A DNA stretch of 36,008 nt, taken from NCBI RefSeq assembly GCF_000735195.1, contig NZ_JPIM01000046.1, positions 1 through 36,008 on the forward strand, given 5' to 3'. Positions 16,418 to 24,958 of this stretch are shown piece after piece (the first letter of the stretch is position 1; each line of letters starts with the position of its first letter). Both the position numbers and the translations under genes were made by a program. Under the pieces are notes generated by a model. The model had not been told where the DNA came from. It was given only the letters and a program-made list of their open reading frames with translations, and ran no database searches. Source of the DNA: Chloroflexus sp. MS-G. GTDB lineage: Bacteria > Chloroflexota > Chloroflexia > Chloroflexales > Chloroflexaceae.

Positions 16418-17412
16418 ACATCTGCGTCATTCCTGGTGATGGGATCGGCCCGGAAGTGATGGCCGTTGCAACAGATGCTCTGCGGCGGTTAGCCCCCGAC
16501 CTGACGCTCGTTGAAGCCGAAGCCGGATGGGGTGTTTTTCAGCGCACCGGAACGGCACTCCCTGAGACCACGCTCGCGATAGCCCGTGAGGCAACGGCAA
16601 TCCTCTTTGGCGCCGTCGCTTCACCTAGCTATCCGGTACCTGGTTACCGCAGTCCCATCGTCGAATTACGTCGCACCCTCGATCTCTACGCGAATATCCG
16701 ACCTACCACTGGCCCAGGGGTTGATCTGGTCATCGTGCGCGAAAATACCGAAGACCTGTACAGTGGCCGGGAACGACTCGAAGACGACGGCAATACCGCT
16801 ATCGCTGAACGAGTCATTACCCGCAATGCATCGGCCCGTATTGTTCGTACCGCCTGCGAACTGGCCCGCACACGCCAGACGACCGGTCATCCCGGCAAAG
16901 TGACTATCGTCCATAAAGCCAATGTGCTGCGAGTCAGTGATGGTCTGTTCCGCACCGTAGCGTTTGAGATCGCTGCCGACTACCCTGAACTGAGCTTTGA
17001 AGAACGACTGGTTGATGTGGCAGCGATGCAACTGGCAGCCCAACCACAACGCTTTGATGTCATCGTCACCACAAACCTGTTTGGCGATATTCTGTCGGAT
17101 ATTGCCTGCATTCACGGCGGTGGTTTGGGTGTTGCCGCCAGCAGCAACCTTGGTCAAGATCGGGCACTCTTTGAACCGGTACACGGTGCAGCACCCGACA
17201 TTGCCGGACGTGGAATTGCCAATCCAACCGCAGCTCTCAACTGTGTGGTGATGTTGCTCGATTGGCTCAATCGGCCACAAGCTGCCGATCACCTGCGGCG
17301 AGCGATCGCTGCCGTGGCTACCGCAGGAATTTGTACCCCTGATGTTGGTGGTGAGGCTACCACCCGTGAAGTTGCTGATGCCATTCTTGAACAGTTGACG
17401 ATCCAACCCTGA
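16414..17412 (+). CDS. hicd: Homoisocitrate dehydrogenase
   Basis: This NAD-dependent beta-decarboxylating dehydrogenase turns homoisocitrate into 2-oxoadipate. The 332-residue product shows [10 protein letters not shown] at the N-terminus, the substrate loop [34 protein letters not shown], and the cofactor region [20 protein letters not shown]. The substrate loop resembles Thermus homoisocitrate dehydrogenase more than isopropylmalate dehydrogenase. Some enzymes of this kind also use isocitrate, which sequence cannot exclude. It overlaps lysU by 4 bp. Confidence 0.9.
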   Translation: MNICVIPGDGIGPEVMAVATDALRRLAPDLTLVEAEAGWGVFQRTGTALPETTLAIAREATAILFGAVASPSYPVPGYRSPIVELRRTLDLYANIRPTTGPGVDLVIVRENTEDLYSGRERLEDDGNTAIAERVITRNASARIVRTACELARTRQTTGHPGKVTIVHKANVLRVSDGLFRTVAFEIAADYPELSFEERLVDVAAMQLAAQPQRFDVIVTTNLFGDILSDIACIHGGGLGVAASSNLGQDRALFEPVHGAAPDIAGRGIANPTAALNCVVMLLDWLNRPQAADHLRRAIAAVATAGICTPDVGGEATTREVADAILEQLTIQP

Positions 17413-17426
17413 AAGGAGAACTTGCA

Positions 17427-17594
17427 ATGCACGCCGAATGTCCTGAATGTGTCGCACTTATCACCCTGCCGGCCAATACCCTCGAAAGTGAGATCATCAC
17501 CTGCCCTGATTGCGGCGCGGAACTGGAAGTCGTCAGCCTTAATCCACCGACCCTCGCCCTGGCGCCAGAGGTCGAAGAGGATTGGGGCGAATAA
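17427..17594 (+). CDS. lysW: LysW amino-group carrier protein, copy 1
   Basis: LysW is a small acidic zinc-bound protein whose C-terminal glutamate is joined to the amino group of alpha-aminoadipate, protecting it through the later steps. This 55-residue copy has zinc cysteines 5, 8, 26 and 29 and the obligatory C-terminal EDWGE. AAAGGAG precedes the ATG. It is 47/55 identical to the following copy. It has lost the Gly normally after the first CPEC knuckle (Val9) and the Asp-Gly turn at 16-17 (Ala-Asn), so it looks the more diverged of the two. It is easily missed by annotation because it is so short. Confidence 0.9.
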   Translation: MHAECPECVALITLPANTLESEIITCPDCGAELEVVSLNPPTLALAPEVEEDWGE

Positions 17595-17617
17595 GCACAA
17601 AAGTAAGGAGCAACGCA

Positions 17618-17785
17618 ATGCACGCCGAATGTCCTGAATGTGGCGCACAGATCACTCTGCCCGATGGCACGCTTGCAAACGAAATCATTGCCTGTCCTGA
17701 TTGCGGCGCCGAATTGGAAGTGGTGAGTCTCAACCCACCGACTCTCGTCCTGGCGCCAGAGGTCGAAGAGGATTGGGGTGAGTAG
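17618..17785 (+). CDS. lysW: LysW amino-group carrier protein, copy 2
   Basis: This second 55-residue LysW lies 23 bp after the first, with its own AAGGAG site. It keeps both zinc knuckles (CPECG at 5-9, CPDCG at 26-30), the Asp-Gly turn at 16-17 and the C-terminal EDWGE. An in-frame ATG at 17582 would add twelve residues not found in LysW proteins, so 17618 is the start. It closely resembles known LysW proteins and is probably the main carrier, while copy 1 may share the task or serve another substrate. Confidence 0.93.
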   Translation: MHAECPECGAQITLPDGTLANEIIACPDCGAELEVVSLNPPTLVLAPEVEEDWGE

Positions 17786-17847
17786 AGCCAACAGATGGAG
17801 CGGAGCTGCAACTATCGGCTCCGCCCGTTTCAAGGGAGAAACCAACT

Positions 17848-18696
17848 ATGCGCATTGCCGTCCTTTGTTCGCGTATTCGCGCTGAAGAGAAACTCCTCTT
17901 CCAGGAGCTTGAGCGTCGTGGTCTCGATTATGTCAAAATTGACGACCGCGAGCAGGTTTTTGACCTGCACACAACCACCTATCCGTTTGACGTCATTCTC
18001 GAACGGTGTATCCAGCATAGTCGTGCACTCTATATGCTCAAAATCTTCAACGATGCTGGGATACCGACTGTTAATACCTACCACGTTGCCCTCACCTGTG
18101 GCGACAAATTTCTCACTACGCAGGCCCTTATTCACGCCGGTGTACCCACACCACGCTGTTTGCTAGCCTTTACGCCAGAAAGTGCGCTGGAAGCAATTGA
18201 ACAGCTCGGATACCCGGTGGTGCTCAAACCGGTTATTGGCTCGTGGGGGCGAATGGTGAGTAAAATCAACGACCGGGATGCGGCTGAAGCAATCTTAGAG
18301 CACCGTGATGTCCTGGGGAACTATCAGCACTCTATCTTCTACATTCAACAGTACATCAACAAACCAGGGCGTGACATTCGCAGTTTCGTGATAGGCGATG
18401 AATGTATTGCGGCGATCTACCGTACCAGTCCACACTGGATCACGAACACAGCGCGCGGTGGGGTTGCGACAAACTGTCCGGTCACCCCTGAGCTGGCCGA
18501 TCTCAGTGTACGCGCTGCGCATGCCGTTGGAGGTGGTGTGGTCGCTATTGATATTCTGGAAACACCTGAAGGGGAATTACTGGTAAACGAAGTGAATTAC
18601 ACGATGGAGTTTCGGAATAGCATCGACACGACCGGCGTTGATATTCCGGCCCACATTATCGATTATGTCCTGGAAGTTGGGCGTGGTCGTGGGTAG
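17848..18696 (+). CDS. lysX: LysW-alpha-aminoadipate ligase (LysX)
   Basis: LysX is an ATP-grasp ligase of the RimK family that joins alpha-aminoadipate to the terminal glutamate of LysW. The 282-residue length equals known LysX proteins. Visible landmarks are [17 protein letters not shown] at the N-terminus, [19 protein letters not shown] (ATP-binding lysine and glycine-rich loop), [21 protein letters not shown] in the substrate loop, and [24 protein letters not shown] with the metal-binding acidic residues and Asn. It directly follows the two lysW genes. An AGGGAG site precedes the start. Confidence 0.93.
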   Translation: MRIAVLCSRIRAEEKLLFQELERRGLDYVKIDDREQVFDLHTTTYPFDVILERCIQHSRALYMLKIFNDAGIPTVNTYHVALTCGDKFLTTQALIHAGVPTPRCLLAFTPESALEAIEQLGYPVVLKPVIGSWGRMVSKINDRDAAEAILEHRDVLGNYQHSIFYIQQYINKPGRDIRSFVIGDECIAAIYRTSPHWITNTARGGVATNCPVTPELADLSVRAAHAVGGGVVAIDILETPEGELLVNEVNYTMEFRNSIDTTGVDIPAHIIDYVLEVGRGRG

Positions 18697-18741
18697 ATGA
18701 GCGATTGTTCTCCGGCCACACTCAAGCCATCGTACTGGTAG

Positions 18742-18762
18742 GGGCGGGTTTCCAGCCCGCCC
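18742..18762. repeat. Short GC-rich palindrome between lysX and lysY
   Basis: GGGCGGG (18742-18748) and CCCGCCC (18756-18762) form a 7-bp stem. No T-tract follows. It is similar in kind to the other intergenic palindromes of this window. It may reduce readthrough into lysY, but nothing shows that directly. Confidence 0.5.
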
Positions 18763-18890
18763 AGACATCACAAGATGTATTTTGGAGAAAGGCTGTAAAA
18801 TCTTGTCGGCACAGGCAGGGACGGGTGCTAAACGTATCCCCGCCAGCTAGCATATCTTAAACGTCTCTCTTTTTTCTTACGAGGCAAGCA

Positions 18891-19925
18891 ATGACACTGC
18901 GCGTAAGCATTGTAGGCGCGAGCGGTTATGTAGGCGGTGAACTCCTGCGTCTCTTGCTCGATCATCCTCATGTCTCAATCCTCCAGGCCACGAGTGCCCG
19001 AAATGCAGGACGTTATCTGTATCAGGTACACCCAAACCTACGTGGACGTACTAACCTTCAGTTTGTTCACCCCGATCAACTGCAACCGTGCGATCTGCTT
19101 TTCTTAGCCCTTCCCCACGGCGAAGCCGCCCAGTCAATAGAACGATACGCCAGCCTGGCTGAACGAATCATTGATTGTTCGGCAGACTTTCGCCTACGTG
19201 ATCCGGCGGTCTACCAGCAATGGTACGGGAGTGCACATCCGGCACCAGAGTGGCTTGAGCGCTTCGTCTACGGACTCCCTGAAATTAATCGGGCAGCGTT
19301 AACCGGCGCAAGGTACGCCAGTGGTGTCGGCTGTAACGCCACTGCCACTAATCTCGCCCTGTTACCCCTTGTTCAGGCCAATCTCATCGATCTGCATCGG
19401 CCAATTATCGCCGATGTCAAAGTTGGCTCATCAGAGGGCGGTGCCACTGTAAGCGAATCCAGCCATCACCCAGAACGGTCTGGCGCTGTACGTTCCTTCG
19501 CGCCGGTCGGTCATCGTCATCAGGCCGAAATCGAACAGGTAACCGGGTTGCGCAATGTGCATCTATCAATCACTGCCATTGAACTGGTTCGTGGTGCGCT
19601 AGCGACCGTGCACGTCTTTGCCAACCGCGATCTGAGCGAGAAGGATCTCTGGCAAGCCTACCGAGCCTTTGCGCGCGAACAACCGTTCATCCGCATCGTG
19701 AAAGAGCGACAAGGCATTTATCGCTACCCTGAACCAAAAATTGTGGCCGGGACCAATTATGCTGACATTGGCTTCGCCTACGAACCAGCGTCACGTCGGA
19801 TCGTCAGCATCTGTGCAATTGATAACTTGATGAAGGGAGCGGCAGGGAGTGCCGTACAGTGCATGAACCTGATGTGTGGATTTGCCGAGACAACAGCTCT
19901 GACGTTTACCGGTTTACATCCGTAG
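18891..19925 (+). CDS. lysY: LysW-aminoadipyl-phosphate reductase (LysY; ArgC family)
   Basis: The enzyme reduces LysW-bound aminoadipyl phosphate to the semialdehyde with NADPH. The 344-residue product has a dinucleotide-binding GASGYVGGELLRLL (9-22), the catalytic Cys148 in SGVGCNATATNLAL, and HRHQAEIEQ with the active-site histidine. The GCNATA form of the active site is that of LysY rather than the GCYPTA of ordinary ArgC. A dual role in arginine synthesis remains possible. It is 194 bp after lysX and has a GAGG site, so it could be read from the main promoter or its own. Confidence 0.88.
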   Translation: MTLRVSIVGASGYVGGELLRLLLDHPHVSILQATSARNAGRYLYQVHPNLRGRTNLQFVHPDQLQPCDLLFLALPHGEAAQSIERYASLAERIIDCSADFRLRDPAVYQQWYGSAHPAPEWLERFVYGLPEINRAALTGARYASGVGCNATATNLALLPLVQANLIDLHRPIIADVKVGSSEGGATVSESSHHPERSGAVRSFAPVGHRHQAEIEQVTGLRNVHLSITAIELVRGALATVHVFANRDLSEKDLWQAYRAFAREQPFIRIVKERQGIYRYPEPKIVAGTNYADIGFAYEPASRRIVSICAIDNLMKGAAGSAVQCMNLMCGFAETTALTFTGLHP

Positions 19926-19986
19926 GTCGAGCAGCAGCACCAGATCAGACCTGATTCATCACTCGACCGCAGACTGTTATGCTGAT

Positions 19987-20015
19987 GTGGGGGTAGATGC
20001 CAGGTCTGCCCCCAC
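19987..20015. terminator. Terminator-like hairpin between convergent genes
   Basis: GTGGGGG (19987-19993) and CCCCCAC (20009-20015) pair around an inner AGA/TCT stem, between the end of lysY and the end of the convergent coiled-coil gene. There is no clear T-run on either side. Confidence 0.5.
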
Positions 20016-20021
20016 TATGCT

Positions 20022-20288
20022 CTATTCGTGTTCGGTTAACTGCTGATCGGCAAGCTCAGCCTGCAACGATTGAATAGCAATCAGCAGATGGCGCTCGCGA
20101 TCAGCCAGTGTAGCGGCCATTGCCCGAGCTGCCGAAAGTTGTGCAGCGCGGGCCAATGCAGTAGCCCCTGCCGGAACAGATTCGTTTTCCAGGCGTGTCA
20201 CCGACTGCCGTGCCCGTTCCAGACTCGCACGGAGATTGTCCAGACGTGCCGTTAGAACTTCGATGCGCTGACGAAAGTAGGTTTGCAT
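20022..20288 (-). CDS. Small coiled-coil protein
   Basis: The 88-residue product is one long amphipathic helix rich in Ala, Arg, Glu and Leu (MQTYFRQRIEVLTARLDNL then repeated heptads), predicted to be a coiled coil. The start at 20288 is chosen because GGAGAG stands before the ATG; the frame extends to 20456 but the added part has no such site. No family recognised. It is divergent from the thioredoxin gene and shares its 371-bp upstream region with it. Confidence 0.65.
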   Translation of the reverse strand: MQTYFRQRIEVLTARLDNLRASLERARQSVTRLENESVPAGATALARAAQLSAARAMAATLADRERHLLIAIQSLQAELADQQLTEHE

Positions 20289-20389
20289 TGAATCTCTCCA
20301 CACATTTTCGCCGGGCGCAACAAAAAGCGCCGCAGCAACAATGACCAGAGCGGCCTCGTCGCCGCGACTTCTGCGTCTAGTATAGCGTG

Positions 20390-20428
20390 TTTGCAAGATT
20401 TTTGCAAATAGTTTGCATCTTGATTGCA
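20390..20428. promoter_or_regulatory. Four TTGCA repeats at exact 11-bp spacing
   Basis: TTGCA begins at 20391, 20402, 20413 and 20424. Three copies extend to TTTGCA. An 11-bp period puts the sites on one face of the helix, like the direct-repeat operators of OmpR/PhoB-type regulators. The array lies between the divergent coiled-coil and thioredoxin genes, about 100 bp from the former and 230 bp from the latter. Confidence 0.6.
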
Positions 20429-20659
20429 CTGAAAGGTTTACAAAGGGAAATGGCACGGATCACCCATCATATCGGTGGTGTAACAGCGGCAGATACAGAG
20501 ATTGCCGCCAACGTGTGTTATCGCAGGCAAGAGCCTGATTGTTCAGCAACTCTCTCCAAGCGGTTCTGACATGACATTAATAAATCTTTAATGACCAGTA
20601 TTATCCATACAGCGTACATTCAACATAGCAACATATTGGACTTACTAGCGAGGGTAACT

Positions 20660-21436
20660 ATGGTCTTTTCAACTCCAATCCGAACTAGCGAACAGAGCAT
20701 CGACCGCGTGCTAAGGGCCGGCTTACCCGTACTCCTGATCTTCGAGCGCCGGAACTGTCCGACCTGCCAGCAGCTCGACCCAACACTCGAACGACTAGCC
20801 CAACGCTTCGCCGGAAAGGCATTGCTCGCACGGATCGATGCTGATGATAATCCGCGATTAGTACAGAAATACAACATTACCGATTTGCCGGGTCTGGTCT
20901 TTATCAGCAACGGCGCAACGGTAGCGCAGACACATGGTGTAGTGTCTGAATCCGCATTGCAGACGTGGTTACAGTATCTGAGTGATGGTGGATCGCAGCC
21001 GCCATTACCGAAAGGGCCGAGTGTACCACTTCAATCATCAGCGGCTACAGCAAATGGTACAACTCATTCCAAACCATCGACGCACGGCTCAACGGCTGAG
21101 CGACATCAACAGGTTGGACCGGTGATGCTCAGTGATGCCACTTTCGATCAGATCGTTGGGCAGAGCAAGCAACCGGTGTTAGTCGATTTCTGGGCACCGT
21201 GGTGCGGGCCATGCCGTGCAGTTGCCCCGGCAGTCGAGCGACTGGCGCACGAGTTTGCCGGACGCGCTGTGGTCGCCAAGCTCAATGTAGACGAAAACCC
21301 ATATACGGCACAGCGGTTTGGCATTACCGGTATCCCGGCGCTGTACATTTTCAAGGATGGGCGAGTTGTTGAACGTTTAGTGGGCGCTCAGCCATATCAG
21401 GTCTTGTATCAGGCGCTGGCCCGGCATGCGATGTGA
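20660..21436 (+). CDS. Two-domain thioredoxin-like protein
   Basis: The 258-residue product has two thioredoxin folds. The first (about 1-105) has a CPTC site (Cys33, Cys36) and the LPG loop; the second (about 153-258) has the classical WCGPC (Cys182, Cys185) with GIPA as the cis-proline loop. A Ser/Thr/Pro/His-rich linker (about 108-152) joins them. No signal peptide is visible, so it is probably cytoplasmic. Two unlike active sites suggest relay of electrons or two client types. I placed the start at 20660 with GAGGG upstream; the frame opens at 20591 but gives an atypical N-terminus. Confidence 0.88.
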   Translation: MVFSTPIRTSEQSIDRVLRAGLPVLLIFERRNCPTCQQLDPTLERLAQRFAGKALLARIDADDNPRLVQKYNITDLPGLVFISNGATVAQTHGVVSESALQTWLQYLSDGGSQPPLPKGPSVPLQSSAATANGTTHSKPSTHGSTAERHQQVGPVMLSDATFDQIVGQSKQPVLVDFWAPWCGPCRAVAPAVERLAHEFAGRAVVAKLNVDENPYTAQRFGITGIPALYIFKDGRVVERLVGAQPYQVLYQALARHAM

Positions 21437-21863
21437 GATTGGGAGAGAAGAGAGCGGGGAAGGTTGCAAACCTCCCCGCCATAGGATGCTGATGTAGCCC
21501 GAAACTAGGAGTGGCCTCTGATCGTTTCGACGACGCATAAACGTTACTGCAATCCTCCCAAGATTACGCTCGCGTAGCAAACCAGATCGCCCACGGATGG
21601 AATGACGAAATTGCTGTGAGTAAAACCCGTATCGGTATGGCAGCAATACTCTACTGTGATAGCAAGGCGACCGGATCAGTGGCCTACGCCAACAATGACA
21701 GATCAGGTCGAGGGAAATATCGTCTTATCCGTATTTGAAGTGACTCTTGATCATCGCAACCTGAAAAAGGAGAGATCGGGTATCCTTATAGAAGCAAACA
21801 ACGATCCGTTCTAACAATTCTTTGTCTCTTGATCAACAAAATATCGCGAATACGGAGTGCATA
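21437..21863. other. Intergenic region with a stem-loop
   Basis: About 430 bases without a credible gene. Just after the thioredoxin gene, GCGGGGAAGGTT (21454-21465) pairs with AACCTCCCCGC (21469-21479) with one bulge, a terminator-like hairpin without a T-run. I see nothing else. Confidence 0.5.
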
Positions 21864-22298
21864 ATGAAACCTTTTCTGGCTGGATTGTTCTTGCTCGCCA
21901 TCGGCATATTCCTGTCGGCACTAGGATGGCAAGCGTATGCCAATATCACCCAAACACTGAAAACGATGATCCCGACGAGCGGCAAAGTGGTTGACATGAA
22001 CCCTCGCATTATCAACACCAACAGCGGCGACAAAACCTTCTACTATCCCATTGTGGAATTTCAGACTGCTGCTGGCGAGACCATTCGATTCGAGAACGAA
22101 CAGGGAGGCAACCCTCCGGCATACCAGATAGGCGATCAGGTAGATGTCAGGTATAATCCACAGCGTCCACAAGTGGCAATGGTTACTTCGTGGGAAATCT
22201 GGTTGCCGACAGCACTATTTGGTTTCGCTGGCGGACTACTCATCTTGATCGGTGGTCTCATCTTCGTCACGACAGTCGCATCATTACTCAAACAGTAA
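21864..22298 (+). CDS. DUF3592-type membrane protein
   Basis: The 144-residue product has a membrane segment at each end (about 5-25 and 113-140) enclosing an extracytoplasmic beta domain with GKVVDMNPRI, YYPIVEFQTAAGETIRF and GDQVDVRYNPQRP, the pattern of the DUF3592 family. Function is unknown. The start at 21864 follows a CGGAGTG site; the frame opens earlier at 21822, but the extra residues precede the natural membrane signal. Confidence 0.8.
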   Translation: MKPFLAGLFLLAIGIFLSALGWQAYANITQTLKTMIPTSGKVVDMNPRIINTNSGDKTFYYPIVEFQTAAGETIRFENEQGGNPPAYQIGDQVDVRYNPQRPQVAMVTSWEIWLPTALFGFAGGLLILIGGLIFVTTVASLLKQ

Positions 22299-22332
22299 GG
22301 ATACTCTAACCAGGAGCCGTAAAACAGCATAC

Positions 22333-22363
22333 GAGGAGGTCAGACTATTTGCGTGACCTCCTC
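22333..22363. terminator. Strong hairpin between convergent genes
   Basis: GAGGAGGTCA (22333-22342) and TGACCTCCTC (22354-22363) form a perfect 10-bp stem with an 11-nt loop. It lies between the ends of the DUF3592 gene and the SPFH gene. T-runs are weak on both sides, so a bidirectional terminator is likely but not textbook. Confidence 0.6.
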
Positions 22364-22401
22364 AACCAGGAACAAACCGTTTGTTGTCTTTGTGTCAAAC
22401 C

Positions 22402-23385
22402 CTACGGCGTTTCCGACGGCGCCGGCTGTGTCGGTTGTGCCGGTTTCGGTTGCGGAACAACCAATGCCTGACCATCGGCAGCCTGATTATTGAGCAAAAT
22501 GGTCAAATTGGTATTGGGGTCAATAAACCAGATATTCCCCTTGCTCATCATCTCGACCAGTAATTCACGTTTGCGCAGCTCAAACAGCTCGGGATTTTCG
22601 CGCCAGTAGCGACCCTCAATCGCTCGTATCTGAGCTTCGCGGTTAGCCGCCTCAAGCGCAGCCGCTGTAATACCCCGCTCGCGCGTGAGCGCGACTAGCG
22701 CTTCTTGCTCGGCCTGGAACAGATTATTCGCCTGCTGGGCCTCAATTTGCTGCCGTCGCTTCTGTTCAGTCTCAATCTGTACTTCGAGATTGGCCTTTTC
22801 GGCCAGCAACTGCGCATACGTCTCACCAACCTTAATATCGAGCACCTTCACCGCCTCAATCGTAATGTAAAGCTGATCGACCGGCGCTCGCTGCCCATCA
22901 CCAGGAGAAGTGGTGAGAAAGCGACGTATCCGTTCAGCGAACGCGCCCCGGTCAGAGAGTGCTTCATCGAGAGTAAACTGGGTACTGGCACTCTTGAGTG
23001 CATCGTTAATGAACCCATCGAGGAATTCGTTCAACTGCTGGTCACTGACACCAATTTCAGCATACGCCGCTCTGAGTGCATCTTCGTTAGGTAAACGCCG
23101 AAAATCAACCTGAATGTCAATGTCGTACAACTGCTTATCACTACTGGCGACATTCTGTGAAATCTGACGGGTTTGCCGACGAATATTTACGAGCTGTATC
23201 TCGGTGAAAGGCGCAAACGGACGGAAGATCGGTCCTGGCCCATGGACAGCGACAATCCGACCCTGCACCAATTCAATCGCAGCCTGGCCTTCGTCGACCT
23301 GTACGTACTTCATTGTGCTCAGACCGACGCCGACAATGATCAGCAACAAAATGAACCCACTCACAAATGTCAAACGCGAATTCAT
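22402..23385 (-). CDS. SPFH/prohibitin-family protein (second)
   Basis: The 327-residue product has an N-terminal membrane segment (about 6-24), an SPFH domain starting VQVDEGQAAIELVQGRIVAVHGPGP, a long Gln/Glu/Ala-rich coiled coil (about 200-255), and a Pro/Gln-rich C-terminus. AGGAGG stands before the ATG at 23385; the frame extends six codons further to 23403. It is clearly not a close copy of the gene at 43-975. The role is probably membrane scaffolding or protease regulation. Confidence 0.85.
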   Translation of the reverse strand: MNSRLTFVSGFILLLIIVGVGLSTMKYVQVDEGQAAIELVQGRIVAVHGPGPIFRPFAPFTEIQLVNIRRQTRQISQNVASSDKQLYDIDIQVDFRRLPNEDALRAAYAEIGVSDQQLNEFLDGFINDALKSASTQFTLDEALSDRGAFAERIRRFLTTSPGDGQRAPVDQLYITIEAVKVLDIKVGETYAQLLAEKANLEVQIETEQKRRQQIEAQQANNLFQAEQEALVALTRERGITAAALEAANREAQIRAIEGRYWRENPELFELRKRELLVEMMSKGNIWFIDPNTNLTILLNNQAADGQALVVPQPKPAQPTQPAPSETP

Positions 23386-23424
23386 AGCTCCTCCTCTTGG
23401 CATACGTTGACTCGTAACTTCCTC

Positions 23425-24444
23425 CTACTTGATTACCGGTGATTGTTCCTTATGAGTAGTACGAACATCATCCGCCGATGTTGCAGGTGTTTCAGCAATA
23501 CCTAACGTCTCGGCCACAATGTACAGAGGCCGACCCTTCACTTCGTCATAAATGCGTCCAACATACTCACCGATAATACCGAGTGAAATGAGCTGCACAG
23601 CACCAAGGAAGAGCACACTGGCCAGGGTACTGGCCTGACCGTAAAATGCCGGTTCAGTCGCTGCCGGATTAGAAAGCCGCATCACGAACACCACAAACAA
23701 AAAGATGATGCTAATTGCAGCCACAATGAACCCAACATAGGTTGCCAGTTGGAGCGGTAAATACGAAAAGCTGGTAATACCGTCAAGCGCGAAGCGCAGC
23801 ATCTTTCGCAGCGGATATTTGGTTGTGCCGGCAGCACGGGCATGGCGACAGTAGAGCACACCAGTTTGCCGAAAACCAACCCATGCCGACAGACCACGCA
23901 TAAAACGATGATGCTCACGCATGCGTTTCAGCGCATCGACCACCTTACGATCCATCAGGCGAAAATCACCGGTATCAACCGGGATATTGACATTCGTGAT
24001 CCGCACAATCAGTCGGTAGAAGATCGCTGCGGTCGTCTTCTTAAACCAGGTCTCACCCTGACGTTCTTCGCGCACGCCATAGACAACCTGATACCCTTCG
24101 CGCCAACGGGCTATCAGATCAGGAATGACTTCGGGCGGGTCTTGCAAGTCGGAGTCGATCACGATGACGGCCCGACCGGTAGCATAGTCGGTACCGGCCG
24201 TAATCGCGATCTGATGACCAAAATTGCGCGAAAAATTGATCACTTTGATCCGCGGATCACGTTGATGCAATTCACGCATAATATCTGGTGAACGATCGCG
24301 ACAGCCATCATTCACCAGAATCAACTCAAACGGCTCACCAAGCGGTTCAAGCGCCGCAATCACCCGACGGCAAAACTCGGCAATCAGTTGTTCTTCGTTA
24401 TACACCGGCGCAACGACGGAAAAGGTTGGTGGTTGGGTATCCAT
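23425..24444 (-). CDS. Family 2 glycosyltransferase with two C-terminal membrane segments
   Basis: The 339-residue product has a GT-A domain with [21 protein letters not shown] and the metal-binding DSD (97-99) followed by LQDPPE, then two membrane segments (about 232-260 and 275-300). This is the DPM1/GtrB layout; members move a sugar from a nucleotide donor to a polyprenyl-phosphate lipid for later use in cell-envelope glycosylation. The sugar is unknown. GGAGG precedes the start. It lies 39 bp upstream of the SPFH gene on the same strand. Confidence 0.88.
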   Translation of the reverse strand: MDTQPPTFSVVAPVYNEEQLIAEFCRRVIAALEPLGEPFELILVNDGCRDRSPDIMRELHQRDPRIKVINFSRNFGHQIAITAGTDYATGRAVIVIDSDLQDPPEVIPDLIARWREGYQVVYGVREERQGETWFKKTTAAIFYRLIVRITNVNIPVDTGDFRLMDRKVVDALKRMREHHRFMRGLSAWVGFRQTGVLYCRHARAAGTTKYPLRKMLRFALDGITSFSYLPLQLATYVGFIVAAISIIFLFVVFVMRLSNPAATEPAFYGQASTLASVLFLGAVQLISLGIIGEYVGRIYDEVKGRPLYIVAETLGIAETPATSADDVRTTHKEQSPVIK

Positions 24445-24545
24445 ACTTCCTCCACACCATCAATGGTGATGGCTATTCATCGTATTGTGTTGATCATAAC
24501 AAAACTGGCAATGTCCGTGGTCATCCTGACAATACGAAAATTGTA

Positions 24546-24559
24546 CGCTGGCCTACGAT
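24546..24559 (+). repeat. 14-bp direct repeat, left copy
   Basis: CGCTGGCCTACGAT occurs here and again at 26625-26638, and the restriction-modification module lies between them. The match goes on in part: ATCATT after the left copy and ATAATT after the right. Confidence 0.6.
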
Positions 24560-24639
24560 CATTACTGTACAGAACGCTTACTGTGAGTGTAGTGTGCCTT
24601 GAGGGTATCTGGGGTCAAATGCGCGTACATGGTACCAGG

Positions 24640-24685
24640 TTGACAGCGGATAAGTGTATCTGTATCATTAGCCATATTAGCTAAT
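24640..24685 (+). promoter_or_regulatory. Promoter and palindromic operator of the restriction-modification module
   Basis: TTGACA (24640-24645), 17 bp and TATCAT (24663-24668) form a good promoter. A palindrome ATTAGCTAAT (24676-24685), with an extra ATTAGC half-site at 24667-24672, covers the likely transcription start. Phd/YefM proteins bind palindromes in their own promoter, so this is a candidate site for the first gene product. Confidence 0.55.
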
Positions 24686-24705
24686 ATAACCACAACTCTT
24701 CATAT

Positions 24706-24957
24706 ATGAACATAAAGCGTATTGCCTCAACAGAGGCTCAAAACAACTTTGGTCGCGTCCTTGATGACGTTGTTCAACGTAACACAAGATACGTTGTTTA
24801 CCGACGACAAACTGCTCAGGCCATTATCCTAAGCATTGCTGATTTTAAGAGTCTGCTGGCAGCAGATGCGACAGAACGAAGCCGACTAGAAAAACTGATC
24901 CACGAACTTAGCCCTGTCTACGAGCTTGGTACATCTATCGAAGGGGGCACAGCATAA
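24706..24957 (+). CDS. Phd/YefM-family antitoxin-like protein
   Basis: The 83-residue product starts NIKRIASTEAQNNFGRVLDDV and has RYVVYRRQTAQAIILSIADFKSLL, the pattern of Phd/YefM antitoxins: an N-terminal DNA-binding dimer domain with a flexible C-terminal toxin-binding tail. No toxin gene (Doc, YoeB or PIN type) adjoins it. Instead a DNA methyltransferase starts one base after its stop. It could act as an autoregulator of the restriction-modification module, in the role usually filled by a C protein, or be the remnant of a toxin-antitoxin pair. Confidence 0.85.
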   Translation: MNIKRIASTEAQNNFGRVLDDVVQRNTRYVVYRRQTAQAIILSIADFKSLLAADATERSRLEKLIHELSPVYELGTSIEGGTA

Positions 24958-24958
24958 C

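Noticed and set aside
16666..17457. 263-codon minus-strand frame opposite homoisocitrate dehydrogenase
   Set aside because: No family features; the plus-strand enzyme is unambiguous.
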